Assembly: GCF_959025735.1 (NCBI RefSeq)
Contig: NZ_CAUFJQ010000014.1
Span: 1-25,160, forward strand
Origin: an uncultured Streptococcus sp.
GTDB lineage: Bacteria; Bacillota; Bacilli; Lactobacillales; Streptococcaceae
Direction of reading: 5' to 3'
Length of the DNA stretch: 25,160 bases
Shown here: positions 1-8,177 of the stretch, one piece after another
How the letters are laid out: every line of letters starts with the position of its first letter
How positions within the stretch are numbered: position 1 is the stretch's first letter
Position numbers and translations under genes: made by a program
Notes under the pieces: model-generated
What the model saw: only the letters and a program-made list of their open reading frames with translations
Databases searched by the model: none
Told to the model about the DNA's origin: nothing

Positions 1-40
1 GTTAGACACCCACAAATCTTTCTAATTTTCTACTTGGTCC

Positions 41-49
41 ATTATACCA
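41..49 (-). promoter_or_regulatory. Extended -10 promoter for the next gene to the left
   Basis: The minus strand reads TGGTATAAT, a perfect TGn plus TATAAT extended -10 element. It lies just beyond the terminator at 65-91. No good -35 box is visible, as is usual for extended -10 promoters. It probably starts the transcript of a minus-strand gene whose coding region is outside the window. Confidence 0.55.
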
Positions 50-64
50 AAAAGCTAAGTAAAA

Positions 65-91
65 AGACAGGGAGGCTTTTCCTTCCTGTCT
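65..91 (-). terminator. Rho-independent terminator after topA
   Basis: A hairpin with AGACAGG/CCTGTCT arms and an inner AGG/CCT pairing is followed on the minus strand by TTTTTA. It ends the topA transcript about 70 bases past the stop codon. Confidence 0.75.
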
Positions 92-95
92 AATG

Positions 96-145
96 AATGT
101 CTATTGTAACAGACATTTATAAAAATTGCCGTTATAATAGACATT
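96..145. repeat. Inverted and direct repeat motif TTRTAAYAGACATT
   Basis: Three copies of one 14-base motif are present. TTGTAACAGACATT is at 104-117 and TTATAATAGACATT at 132-145 on the plus strand, 28 bases apart. TTACAATAGACATT is at 96-109 on the minus strand. The first and third overlap to make a 22-base near-palindrome (96-117). The layout suggests a repressor operator or a structured 3' end, but the binding factor is unknown. Confidence 0.4.
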
Positions 146-160
146 GAATTATTTGAAAGC

Positions 161-2242
161 TTATTTCACTTTTTCTTCTTCGTAGTCGCCATTGCTACAT
201 ACGACTTGTTTGCCGCCACCACGAACTTTTTTCTCAACTAAGTAGTGGCCACATTTTGGACAATCCCGACCGATCGGCTTATCCCAAGAGGTAAATTCAC
301 ACTCTGGATAGCGATTGCATCCATAGAAGATACGGTTGCGCTTGGTTTTCCGTTCGATGATTTGTCCCTGATGACAGTCAGGACACTCCACGCCGATTTC
401 TTTGACAATGGCCTGGGTATGACGACAATCTGGGAAATTACTACAAGCATAGAACTTACCAAAACGTCCTAATTTAATCACCATCGGGCTTCCACAAACT
501 TCACAATCAAAACCAGCTGGTTCGTCTTTAATTTGGATTTTTTCCATCTCTTCTTCAGCCTTTGCGACTTCCTTAGAGAATGGTTTGTAGAAGGCATCGA
601 TGACTTTTTGCCACTCTTCTTTTCCGAGTTCGACATCATCGAGTTTCCCTTCCATTTCTGCTGTGAAGGTTACATTGACAATATCTGGGAAGAATTCAAC
701 GATCAGTTTATTAACGATTTCCCCTAACTCTGTTGGTTCAAAGCGTTTGGCTACCAGCTTCACATAATAGCGTTTTTGAATGGTCTCAATGGTCGGTGCA
801 TAGGTTGAAGGACGACCAACCCCATTTTCTTCTAAGGTCTTAATCAAGGTCGCTTCAGAATATCGAGCAGGTGGTTGGGTAAAGTGTTGCTCAGGCTTGC
901 TATTGACTTGCTTAACGATATCGCCTTCTACCATATCCGGCAACATCTTGTTCTTATCTGAGTCGTTATAAATCGCCAAATAACCATCAAACTTCACTTG
1001 GCTTCCGTTTGCCGTATACTGAACCCCATTTTGACCTAAACGGACATTCATGGTATCAAAGACAGCTGCAGTCATTTGACTAGCTACAAAGCGGTTCCAA
1101 ATCAAGGTGTAGAGCTTGAGTTGGTCTTTGTCCAAGTATTTAGCAATGCTTTCAGGTGTATTGAAGACACTGGATGGACGAATCGCTTCGTGGGCATCTT
1201 GGGCACCAGAAGCATTCTTCACGCGGCTTCCATGCTTGGAATATTTCTCACCAAAGCGATCTACGATAAAGTTAGCTGCCTCATTTTGCGCAACTGGACT
1301 GATCCGTGTAGAATCGGTACGCATATAGGTAATCAAACCTTGAACACCAGAGCCAATATTGATTCCTTCATACAACTGCTGGGCGACCATCATGGTCTTA
1401 CGTGTACGGAAGTTGATCTTATTGGCAGCATCCATCTGCATGGAAGAGGTGGTGTATGGAAGTGGCGCATTCCGTCGACGTTCTTTCTTTTCCACCTTTT
1501 CAACGGTAAAATCTTTGCCATCTAAGCGTTCAAGAACAGCTTTCACCTCTTCATTGGTGTTGAGCTTCATCTTCTTGCCATCAATCCCATAGAAGCTAGC
1601 TTGGAATTGCTTGGTCCCCTTTTTGAAGATGCCATCAATGGTCCAGTATTCTTCCGGCTTAAAATCATTAATTTCATTTTCACGATCAATGATTAATTTG
1701 AGGGCAACTGATTGCACGCGCCCTGCAGAAAGTCCTTTTTTAACCTTTTTCCAAAGAATAGGCGAAATTGAATACCCTACAATCCGGTCCAAAACCCGAC
1801 GTGCTTGTTGGGCATCGACCAAGTCCATATCGATTTGGCGCGGTTCTTTAAAGGCATTTTTAACGGCATCCTTGGTGATTTCGTTAAAGACCACACGATT
1901 CTTTTCCTTGGAATCCAAGTTCAAAATATGAGCCAAATGCCAAGAAATAGCTTCTCCCTCGCGGTCCGGGTCACTTGCGAGAAAGACTTGTTTGGCTTTT
2001 TTAGCTTCTTTTTTCAAATCATTGATCAAGGGACCTTTTCCGCGAATATTGATATACTCCGGTTCATAGTTATTGTCGAAATCGATCGACATGGTTGATT
2101 TTTTCAGGTCCCGAATATGGCCAACACTAGCCATGACTTTGTAGTTACGACCAAGGTATTTTTCGATTGTTTTGGCCTTAGCAGGAGACTCCACAATCAC
2201 CAAATTTTTCTTGGTTGTACTGCTTTTCTTTTTTGTTACCAC
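161..2242 (-). CDS. topA: DNA topoisomerase I (type IA)
   Basis: This enzyme relaxes negative supercoils by nicking and resealing one DNA strand through a 5'-phosphotyrosine link. The 693-residue protein has the family's full layout. The TOPRIM domain begins at VIVESPAKAKTI (15-26) and carries the metal-binding D91-x-D93-x-E95. The active tyrosine is Y306 in GLITYMRTDSTR. The C-terminus has Cys4 zinc ribbons at C580/C583/C600/C606 and C620/C623/C642/C648. A third ribbon has only C661/C664/C682 and so looks incomplete. The start is GTG, seven bases after GAGGG. The gene follows dprA by 86 bases and has its own sigma-A type promoter, so it can be expressed separately from the upstream cluster. 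Identity is certain from the motifs. Confidence 0.98.
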   Translation of the reverse strand: MVTKKKSSTTKKNLVIVESPAKAKTIEKYLGRNYKVMASVGHIRDLKKSTMSIDFDNNYEPEYINIRGKGPLINDLKKEAKKAKQVFLASDPDREGEAISWHLAHILNLDSKEKNRVVFNEITKDAVKNAFKEPRQIDMDLVDAQQARRVLDRIVGYSISPILWKKVKKGLSAGRVQSVALKLIIDRENEINDFKPEEYWTIDGIFKKGTKQFQASFYGIDGKKMKLNTNEEVKAVLERLDGKDFTVEKVEKKERRRNAPLPYTTSSMQMDAANKINFRTRKTMMVAQQLYEGINIGSGVQGLITYMRTDSTRISPVAQNEAANFIVDRFGEKYSKHGSRVKNASGAQDAHEAIRPSSVFNTPESIAKYLDKDQLKLYTLIWNRFVASQMTAAVFDTMNVRLGQNGVQYTANGSQVKFDGYLAIYNDSDKNKMLPDMVEGDIVKQVNSKPEQHFTQPPARYSEATLIKTLEENGVGRPSTYAPTIETIQKRYYVKLVAKRFEPTELGEIVNKLIVEFFPDIVNVTFTAEMEGKLDDVELGKEEWQKVIDAFYKPFSKEVAKAEEEMEKIQIKDEPAGFDCEVCGSPMVIKLGRFGKFYACSNFPDCRHTQAIVKEIGVECPDCHQGQIIERKTKRNRIFYGCNRYPECEFTSWDKPIGRDCPKCGHYLVEKKVRGGGKQVVCSNGDYEEEKVK

Positions 2243-2275
2243 GTTTTATCCCTCTGTATTGTATAAATCTCATTG

Positions 2276-2304
2276 AGTTTAATACATTTTAAGAAAGATG
2301 TCAA
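2276..2304 (-). promoter_or_regulatory. topA promoter
   Basis: On the minus strand a perfect -35 TTGACA (2299-2304) is followed after 17 bases by -10 TAAACT (2276-2281). It lies 33 bases before the topA GTG start. No terminator separates dprA from topA, so readthrough from dprA is also likely. Confidence 0.6.
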
Positions 2305-2328
2305 CTAGGAACTTCTCCTATAGGAAAA

Positions 2329-3183
2329 TCACAATTCGTATTTCAATTCATCAAGAATGTCCTGGCCTGAGGTGACAAGCTTTGCGCCTTCTTGAATTAA
2401 GTGATGGCAGCCTGCAGATTTTCCATCTAAAATGTTTCCTGGAATAGCAAAAACGTCTCGGCCTTCTTCCATAGCGCGCTCACAAGTAATCAAACTCCCT
2501 GAACGGAGTCGCGCCTCTGCCACAATTACAGCCTGACAGAGGCCTGCAATGATGCGGTTTCGCTCAGGAAAATGAAACTTAAGTGGTGCCTGACCTGGAC
2601 CATACTCGCTCAAGATCAGATGGTGTTCCCCCATATGCGCCTGCAGTCTTTGATTGCTCTTAGGATAAAAAACATCCAGCCCCGTTCCTATGACTCCGAT
2701 GGTCTTTCCACCATTGCGAATGCTGGCATAATGCGCTGTCGCATCAATTCCCTTAGCAAGTCCACTAACGATAACCAACTCATTCCCAAGTTCCTTAATA
2801 ATCTTCTCCACAGAACGAACCCCTTCTCGCGTGGTCTCTCGAGCTCCAACAACTGCAATCTTCGGTTTGCTTAACAGTTGCAAATCCCCTTGGTAAAAAA
2901 GGAGTACAGGAGGATTGTAGATCTGTAGCAATTCCTCAGGGTATTCAGGATCAAAAATGGATAGAGATGGGAACCGTTCAAACTCCTTGTGAAAATGCTC
3001 TTCATCCAGTTGCCGGTATTTGTCTACAAAATGAATAATACTGCGACAGCGAGCGATCCTTGCTATCTCTTCTAATCTTGGTAAGACTTGGTCTTTCCTA
3101 CAGTAGTCCAAGACTCTCAAGACTTGCTCATTTGATAAACCGGCTTCTTTTAATTTAAAGATTTCAAATTTCTCCATGGTCAC
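2329..3183 (-). CDS. dprA: DNA processing protein DprA (Smf), RecA loader in transformation
   Basis: DprA binds incoming single-stranded DNA in competent cells, loads RecA and protects the DNA. The 284-residue product has a SAM-like N-terminal part (about 1-85) and a Rossmann-like core with IAVVGARE (109-116), SGLAKGID (140-147), the FPERNRIIAGLC segment (205-216) and GSLIT (229-233). Length agrees with the pneumococcal protein (282 residues, from memory). The start shown is GTG preceded by GAGGAAG. An ATG two codons in (3177) is an alternative, but the GTG start aligns better with the pneumococcal N-terminus as I recall it. A competence-type box lies about 22 bases upstream. The gene follows the ROK gene by 55 bases with no terminator, so it probably has both basal and competence-induced transcription. 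Confidence 0.96.
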   Translation of the reverse strand: MTMEKFEIFKLKEAGLSNEQVLRVLDYCRKDQVLPRLEEIARIARCRSIIHFVDKYRQLDEEHFHKEFERFPSLSIFDPEYPEELLQIYNPPVLLFYQGDLQLLSKPKIAVVGARETTREGVRSVEKIIKELGNELVIVSGLAKGIDATAHYASIRNGGKTIGVIGTGLDVFYPKSNQRLQAHMGEHHLILSEYGPGQAPLKFHFPERNRIIAGLCQAVIVAEARLRSGSLITCERAMEEGRDVFAIPGNILDGKSAGCHHLIQEGAKLVTSGQDILDELKYEL

Positions 3184-3205
3184 CTTCTACTTCCTCTCAC
3201 TTATT

Positions 3206-3213
3206 TATTCGAA
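3206..3213 (-). promoter_or_regulatory. Putative ComX (SigX) cin-box before dprA
   Basis: The minus strand reads TTCGAATA, a 7 of 8 match to the streptococcal late-competence box TACGAATA. It is preceded by a T-rich tract and sits about 22 bases before the dprA start. Late-competence control of dprA is well established in streptococci, which supports the call. The single mismatch at position 2 lowers confidence. Confidence 0.6.
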
Positions 3214-3238
3214 AAAGAAAAGAAAAAAAGCCCTATTT

Positions 3239-4168
3239 CTAGAACTTTTTTTGATATGTCGAAGAATAAAAGTAAGATGCGGCACCAATCAAGTTGCTTT
3301 CATTGTGGAAGCGAGCAGCTTGGATGGGCAAGGCCTCAAATTGTTTATGCCCTTTTTGAGAGAGTAGCTCATGGTATTGTCGACTGATCTCATCGATCAA
3401 TAGTGGTTGACTACTAATGCCCCCTCCAATCGTCACCTTCTCAAGCAAGAGCAAAGATTGAAGATTAAAAATCAGAATAGCAATATCATGACAATACTCC
3501 TTAAACAAGGATGTCAGCTCCTCATGGCCTCCTTGATCAAGAGCCTTGAAAACGGCTATACCATCTGCCTTTTCTAGGTTTAAGATGTGACTAGCCTTCT
3601 CAACAAATTGAACAGCTGAACCGGTGTTTTCCAAAAGATTGGAAATGCCTTGCAAAAAGAGTTCGCGATGAAAGCGGCGATTTTCTGGTGTTCTTTCTGC
3701 CTTATCAATAGACCGAATGTATTCTGTCAGTTGCCATCCTCTCAATAGGTCACCATTCGAAAGAAGAGCAAGACCAACTCCAGTCCCTAGGACCAAGGTC
3801 GCACCGTAAGGACAATCTTTTAGATTACCAAGCCTTGCTTCCGCTAGACCAGCAGCTTCTCCATCATTAAGAACGGTGACGGGTACTTGAAATGTTTGTT
3901 CTAATCTACTAGCTAGAGGAATGCCTCGCAAATATGGAATGAGACCACCTCGAAAGACAAAGCCAAGGCTCTTTTGGATCTCACCAGGGCATGAAATGGC
4001 GATTCCCTCGATTTCTTCCCGTACAGGAGCAACGATTCCTTCTAATCCTTGCCAAAAGTCCTCAATCGTAGATGGTGTTGGGATCTTGTCTGTACGGATC
4101 AATTGATAGTCTGCATCCATCAGACCGTACTTTATAAAGGTCCCTCCGATATCGATGGTAAATAGCAT
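3239..4168 (-). CDS. ROK-family sugar kinase-like protein
   Basis: This 309-residue protein has the actin-like ATPase fold motifs of the ROK family. These are the phosphate-binding DIGGTFIKYG (6-15), the likely catalytic base D102 in LNDGEAAGLAE, the second phosphate loop LGTGVG (127-132) and the adenosine loop TIGGGIS (246-252). ROK members phosphorylate sugars such as glucose, N-acetylmannosamine or beta-glucosides. The substrate here cannot be told. The usual ROK zinc motif (CxCGxxGCxE) is missing, and the matching stretch is a charged helix-like segment around 150-175. The gene starts three bases after the rnhB stop, with GAGG overlapping the rnhB end, so translation is probably coupled. 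Its place between rnhB and dprA does not reveal a sugar pathway. Confidence 0.85.
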   Translation of the reverse strand: MLFTIDIGGTFIKYGLMDADYQLIRTDKIPTPSTIEDFWQGLEGIVAPVREEIEGIAISCPGEIQKSLGFVFRGGLIPYLRGIPLASRLEQTFQVPVTVLNDGEAAGLAEARLGNLKDCPYGATLVLGTGVGLALLSNGDLLRGWQLTEYIRSIDKAERTPENRRFHRELFLQGISNLLENTGSAVQFVEKASHILNLEKADGIAVFKALDQGGHEELTSLFKEYCHDIAILIFNLQSLLLLEKVTIGGGISSQPLLIDEISRQYHELLSQKGHKQFEALPIQAARFHNESNLIGAASYFYSSTYQKKF

Positions 4169-4171
4169 AAC

Positions 4172-4939
4172 CTAATCCTCACACATTGATTTGACGGGTT
4201 CAAATGAACGCCGATGGATAGGAGTCACTCCCAGCTTGTGAAGGCCAGCCAGATGGTTAGCCGTCCCATAGCCAGCGTTCTGCGTAAAATCATAACCCGG
4301 ATATTCGCAATCAAACTCTTCCATCATCTGATCCCGAGTCACCTTGGCTACGATGGATGCTGCAGCAATGGATAAGGAGTTAGCATCCCCTTTGATGATA
4401 CTAGTTTGGGAAATAGGAAGATCCAACTTCATGGCATCAATCAAAAGATGCTGGGGTTGAGGCTCTAGCTGACCAATGGCTTCCATCATGGCTAGCTTCG
4501 TAGCTTCATAGATATTGACTTGGTCAATCACGTGATTGTCCTTGACGCCAATGCCGATCGCAATGGCTTTTTGGAGCACAGCCTCATAGATTGCCTTGTG
4601 TTTGGATTTTGGAATCTTTTTACTATCGTTGAGTCCTGGAATTTTACAATTTTCCGGCAGAATGACGGCCGCTGCGACGACAGGGCCAGCCAAAGGACCT
4701 CTCCCTACTTCATCCACTCCTGCAATGAGCTGAATCCCTTGAGTATAAAGTTCTTTTTCATAGGCTAGCATTTTTTCCAAACGCAAATCTTCGTCCACTT
4801 GTTTTTGGAGTTCGCGTTTTCGTTTGCTGATAGCCGCTTGAACGCCTGCTCGACCATCAAGGATCAACTCTTCAAAGAAGGGATGATCTAGCTCGTCAAT
4901 CATTGCCAAACGCTCTTTAACTTCTTTAATTGTTGGCAT
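4172..4939 (-). CDS. rnhB: Ribonuclease HII
   Basis: RNase HII cuts RNA in RNA-DNA hybrids and removes single ribonucleotides from DNA. The 255-residue protein has the catalytic D76 and E77 in AGVDEVGRGPLAGP, D168 in LIDAMKL and D203 in SIVAKVTRDQMM. The C-terminal YPGYDFTQNAGYGT and HRRSFEP blocks are also typical. A 70-residue N-terminal extension with charged helices precedes the catalytic domain, as in other Firmicute forms. The start codon overlaps the end of rbgA by 14 bases, with AGGTG upstream, so the two genes are co-transcribed and probably translationally coupled. Confidence 0.97.
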   Translation of the reverse strand: MPTIKEVKERLAMIDELDHPFFEELILDGRAGVQAAISKRKRELQKQVDEDLRLEKMLAYEKELYTQGIQLIAGVDEVGRGPLAGPVVAAAVILPENCKIPGLNDSKKIPKSKHKAIYEAVLQKAIAIGIGVKDNHVIDQVNIYEATKLAMMEAIGQLEPQPQHLLIDAMKLDLPISQTSIIKGDANSLSIAAASIVAKVTRDQMMEEFDCEYPGYDFTQNAGYGTANHLAGLHKLGVTPIHRRSFEPVKSMCED

Positions 4940-5777
4940 CTATTTCACCTACACGATCCAGCGTATACCGTCCCAATTTTCCATCGCGAACATCTTTAAC
5001 AAAGAGTTGGTAAAAACGGTCGTAATCCTCACGAAATCCTAATTTCTGGGTCATCTCCATAATGATTTCAGGAGCTTCTTGTTCCAGATCCATTTGTTTA
5101 AAACGTTCCTGCAAAACAGCTGGATAATGCTCTTTAAAATAGTTAAGGCCAAAAATGGTCACTTCATCCATTGGAAGCAACTGGTCCTTAATGGCGCCTG
5201 TTAAAGCAAGCTTTAAGGCCACTTCTTCATCTTCAAACTTGGGCCAGAGAATCCCTGGAGTATCCAAGATTTCAAGGTCTTTATTGGTTTTCAACCATTG
5301 TTGCCCCTTGGTCACCCCTGGTTTATTTCCAACAACAGCAATCTTTTTCCCTGCTAAGCGGTTCATCAGCGTTGATTTCCCAGCATTAGGAATTCCGATG
5401 ATCATGGTCCGAAGGGTTTCAATCTGAATCCCCCGTTCCTTTTGACGGGCAATTTTATCGGCCATCAAACTCTTAGCAGCATCTGTTACTTTTTTTACCG
5501 TAGATTGCTCTTTGGAGTTGATCGCCAAGGTTTTGATCCCTTGAGACTCAAAATAGTCCTGCCATTCTTTTGTTGCCACAGGATCTGCCAAGTCTACCTT
5601 GTTTAAAATCATTAATTTAGGCTTCTCACCAACAATTTTCGTTAACATAGGATTTTGGCTTGATAGTGGCAAACGAGCATCTACCAAAACAGTCACAAAA
5701 TCCACAAATTTTAAATTTTCTTGCACTTGTCTTCTAGCTTTGGACATGTGTCCAGGAAACCATTGTATAGTTGCCAT
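4926..5777 (-). CDS. rbgA: Ribosome biogenesis GTPase RbgA (YlqF)
   Basis: RbgA is a circularly permuted GTPase needed for late assembly of the 50S subunit. The permuted order is visible in the 283-residue protein: G4 NKVD (59-62), then G1 GIPNAGKS (128-135), a G2 threonine in GVTKGQQ (154-160), then G3 DTPG (172-175). The C-terminal helical domain follows. The start at 5777 (MATIQWFPGHMSK) is chosen because GGAG lies just upstream and the family begins with this motif; an upstream in-frame start would add eight residues. It is the first gene of the cluster and follows an extended -10 promoter. Confidence 0.97.
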   Translation of the reverse strand: MATIQWFPGHMSKARRQVQENLKFVDFVTVLVDARLPLSSQNPMLTKIVGEKPKLMILNKVDLADPVATKEWQDYFESQGIKTLAINSKEQSTVKKVTDAAKSLMADKIARQKERGIQIETLRTMIIGIPNAGKSTLMNRLAGKKIAVVGNKPGVTKGQQWLKTNKDLEILDTPGILWPKFEDEEVALKLALTGAIKDQLLPMDEVTIFGLNYFKEHYPAVLQERFKQMDLEQEAPEIIMEMTQKLGFREDYDRFYQLFVKDVRDGKLGRYTLDRVGEIDANN

Positions 5778-5809
5778 GTTCTCCATTCCTTTCCAGTTCA
5801 ATCTCCTCT

Positions 5810-5818
5810 ATTATACCA
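5810..5818 (-). promoter_or_regulatory. Extended -10 promoter of the rbgA cluster
   Basis: The minus strand reads TGGTATAAT, a perfect extended -10 element, 32 bases before the rbgA start. There is no good -35 match at 16-18 bases. It lies just after the terminator of the preceding unit, so it should be the main promoter for rbgA-rnhB-ROK and, by readthrough, dprA. Confidence 0.7.
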
Positions 5819-5855
5819 TGTTTTCTTGAATTCTCAGACTTAAATGAGAATACAA

Positions 5856-5885
5856 AAAATGAAGCCACCTAGGTAACTTCATTTT
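5856..5885 (-). terminator. Terminator after the zinc-ribbon gene
   Basis: The arms AAAATGAAG and CTTCATTTT flank an inner ACC/GGT pairing with G-U pairs, making a stem of about 11 to 13 base pairs. On the minus strand it is followed by TTTTTTG. It begins four bases past the upstream stop codon. Confidence 0.8.
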
Positions 5886-5889
5886 CGCT

Positions 5890-7332
5890 CTATTCCGTCC
5901 AATTTATCAACGATTTCAATTGATCGTCCATCGTATAGGTATAGGTGTCGATATTTCTAGTAAAGTAGTTCTTCAAGTCATTCTCATCAGACAGGCTTTG
6001 GAAGTCGTACTTCTTAGCATTTTTCTCAAAGGTTTGAATAGTTTTTCCAGGCTTTTTATGAACATTGGCTTTTCCATGGTTTTCGACCTGTTCAATAACC
6101 GCTATCTTAGAAATGACAAAATAACTTGTTTTTGATTTACCATAAGATGTATCGGTAATAGAGTATACATAGACCAATTGCGGGATTTTGGAATCAAATG
6201 TACCTCCCCAATCAACTCCATCTTTGATTGCCGCAAAAGCCATCCCTTCAAATTTTGGAAGGTCTTTATAGTTGCGGTCAGCTGCATAAGCCTTGGCTGC
6301 ATCCTCTACATTCTTAGAGATGGCTTCTTGTGTATCCTCATCCACTTTTGACAAGGAAGTCACATAAGCCCCTTCCTCAAAATCAGCCAAAGTGACCTTG
6401 TATTTCTTACTGTCTTTTCCTTTCTCAACAGTTTTACCATCTTTTTTCAATGCATTTTTACCACTTTCATTGAGACGAATTTCGATTTCGTCACCAACTG
6501 CAATAGGATCATTACTTGAAACTTCTTTTCCATTCAGATAATAATCAAACGGGAAGCCATCGTTAGCGGTTGCTTTTGCAACAAATTCTAAGTCTTTTCC
6601 TTCAAATTGAGACGGTTTTGATAAACTTCCATTTGGAGAAATGCCCTTGATTTTAGGATAAAACCCTTTAAAGGGGTCAATACCTACAAGCGGGATTAGA
6701 TCCGCCTCCTGAGTTACAGATGTACCAGTAAAGTGAAGGCCAGGTATCATGTCTTCAAGATCATTTTTATCGTAAAGTAATTTGACCGTAATTTTATCGT
6801 GATTGTTTAGGTTCTTTCGCTTATCTACCTCGATCAGTTCATCCCCTTTATAAACACTAAATTCTACTTTTGAAACAAACTGATCAATATTGTAGTTCGA
6901 ACTCTCAGTATTCAAGCCTTCTGCTTCTAACTTTTTCTTGATATCCCGATCTAAATTATCCTTGTTCAAACTAACTGACTTCTCAACAATATATCCTTCA
7001 CCATCAGTCCCTTTAATTTCCAGCTTTACATAGTCTTCTAAATTAATGGTGTCACTGCTACTACGGTTTAATAAGAAATAACCTGCAACAGTAATGACAG
7101 CAAGAAGGACAAAGATCCCGGCTAAAATTCCTTTAACGTTTCTTTTTGGTTTTTTAGGTGCTGGGGCTTGAGTTGAACTTGGACTTGGACTTGGCCCTAA
7201 TTGCACTGTCTTTGGTTGAAAAGCAACAGCTTTTGGTTCAGCTTGGGCAGCTACTTGAACTTTAGCTCCACACTTAGAACAAAAGGCATCACCAGCATGG
7301 ATAGGTGCCTGGCAATTGGTACAGTTTTTCAT
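5890..7332 (-). CDS. Zinc-ribbon single-pass membrane protein
   Basis: This 480-residue protein has an N-terminal zinc ribbon (C4, C7, C18, C21). A Pro/Ala/Ser-rich linker (about 30-63) follows, then a basic KKPKRNVK stop and one membrane span (about 67-88). A large charged outer domain of about 390 residues completes it. The predicted topology is ribbon inside, main domain outside. The outer part has repeated beta-strand and Lys/Asp-rich segments, with no enzyme motif I recognise. The layout recalls TcaA-type zinc-ribbon membrane proteins, but I cannot claim homology. It begins 17 bases after the ABC-2 permease gene, with AAGGAG seven bases before the start, so it is the third gene of one operon with the ABC transporter. 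It may be a partner or substrate-contacting subunit (inference). Confidence 0.75.
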   Translation of the reverse strand: MKNCTNCQAPIHAGDAFCSKCGAKVQVAAQAEPKAVAFQPKTVQLGPSPSPSSTQAPAPKKPKRNVKGILAGIFVLLAVITVAGYFLLNRSSSDTINLEDYVKLEIKGTDGEGYIVEKSVSLNKDNLDRDIKKKLEAEGLNTESSNYNIDQFVSKVEFSVYKGDELIEVDKRKNLNNHDKITVKLLYDKNDLEDMIPGLHFTGTSVTQEADLIPLVGIDPFKGFYPKIKGISPNGSLSKPSQFEGKDLEFVAKATANDGFPFDYYLNGKEVSSNDPIAVGDEIEIRLNESGKNALKKDGKTVEKGKDSKKYKVTLADFEEGAYVTSLSKVDEDTQEAISKNVEDAAKAYAADRNYKDLPKFEGMAFAAIKDGVDWGGTFDSKIPQLVYVYSITDTSYGKSKTSYFVISKIAVIEQVENHGKANVHKKPGKTIQTFEKNAKKYDFQSLSDENDLKNYFTRNIDTYTYTMDDQLKSLINWTE

Positions 7333-7349
7333 ACATCATCTCCTTATGT

Positions 7350-8177
7350 TTATCGAGCGTCCTTACGGACAGAAGTCAATACGAGGGAAGTTGCGAGCAT
7401 AAATAGAGCTGCAAAAGTAAGCAAGACTCCCCAATTTCCAAGAATCGCAAGTAGATCATAAGCATAGGTTCCTACCCCATCTTTTTGATAAACTTGCCAG
7501 TCAGTATGACCTTGAGACGGGACCATATTATTCATATTTGCAATCCGAAAGAAGGCCGTTGTTCCCCATCTCGTAATAGTCGCATGTGAGATCCATACTA
7601 AAAACGGAATTTTCTCATCCAAGGATTGGAGAAAATTGGAAAACAGCAATTGAACCATCAATACAAGCGGCATGGCTGTCATCGCTTGGGATGATTTTTT
7701 AACAAAGGCTGAAATCAATAAGGCCAACATATCTGAAGTAAAGATCACTAAAAACAAAGTGATCCCAAAAAGGAATATCTGGCTACGGTTTCCTTGGATA
7801 CGTGGATAGCGCACAACAATGGTTCCAATCATTAAGATCGCTTCCGCAAAACAAAGCGCCAATTCTGTTAGCACGCGCGCCGTCACATAAGAAGGTAAGG
7901 ACAAACCTTTAATTTGGTACTCAAACTTGATGACTTTACGCTCATTACAAATACTGGTCACTGAATTAAAGAGACCAATCCAGAGTGCTGCAGAAATAAA
8001 CATTATGGAAGAAGTTCTCGTAATATGGTATTTATCAAAAACTTCATTGGCATTAAAAGCGATCGAAATGATGAAAGGAAGAAGAATCGCTTCTAAGACA
8101 AAAAATAGAGATTTTTTGTTGATAAGGAGTCGAAGGAATTTTCTAAAATAAATCGAGACTTGCTTCTTATCCAGCAT
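7350..8177 (-). CDS. ABC-2 type transporter permease
   Basis: This is a 275-residue membrane protein with about six hydrophobic spans. They include LFFVLEAILLPFIISIAF near the N-terminus and LLAILGNWGVLLTFAALF near the C-terminus. The fold type is ABC-2, as in the membrane half of ABCG-like transporters. The start at 8177 (MLDKKQVSIYF) is chosen because GGAGAGG lies just upstream; a longer in-frame start would add 22 residues lying inside the ATPase gene. With this start it overlaps the ATPase gene by 11 bases, a sign of coupled translation. Together the two genes supply the usual half-transporter parts. The substrate is not predictable. Confidence 0.85.
   Translation of the reverse strand: MLDKKQVSIYFRKFLRLLINKKSLFFVLEAILLPFIISIAFNANEVFDKYHITRTSSIMFISAALWIGLFNSVTSICNERKVIKFEYQIKGLSLPSYVTARVLTELALCFAEAILMIGTIVVRYPRIQGNRSQIFLFGITLFLVIFTSDMLALLISAFVKKSSQAMTAMPLVLMVQLLFSNFLQSLDEKIPFLVWISHATITRWGTTAFFRIANMNNMVPSQGHTDWQVYQKDGVGTYAYDLLAILGNWGVLLTFAALFMLATSLVLTSVRKDAR

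Noticed and set aside
1076..1525. 149-residue plus-strand open frame
   Set aside because: It lies wholly antisense to topA, has no ribosome site or domain, and topA is certain.
5890..7332. Assignment as TcaA
   Set aside because: Only the zinc-ribbon plus membrane-span layout matches; the outer domain shows no clear sequence match by eye.
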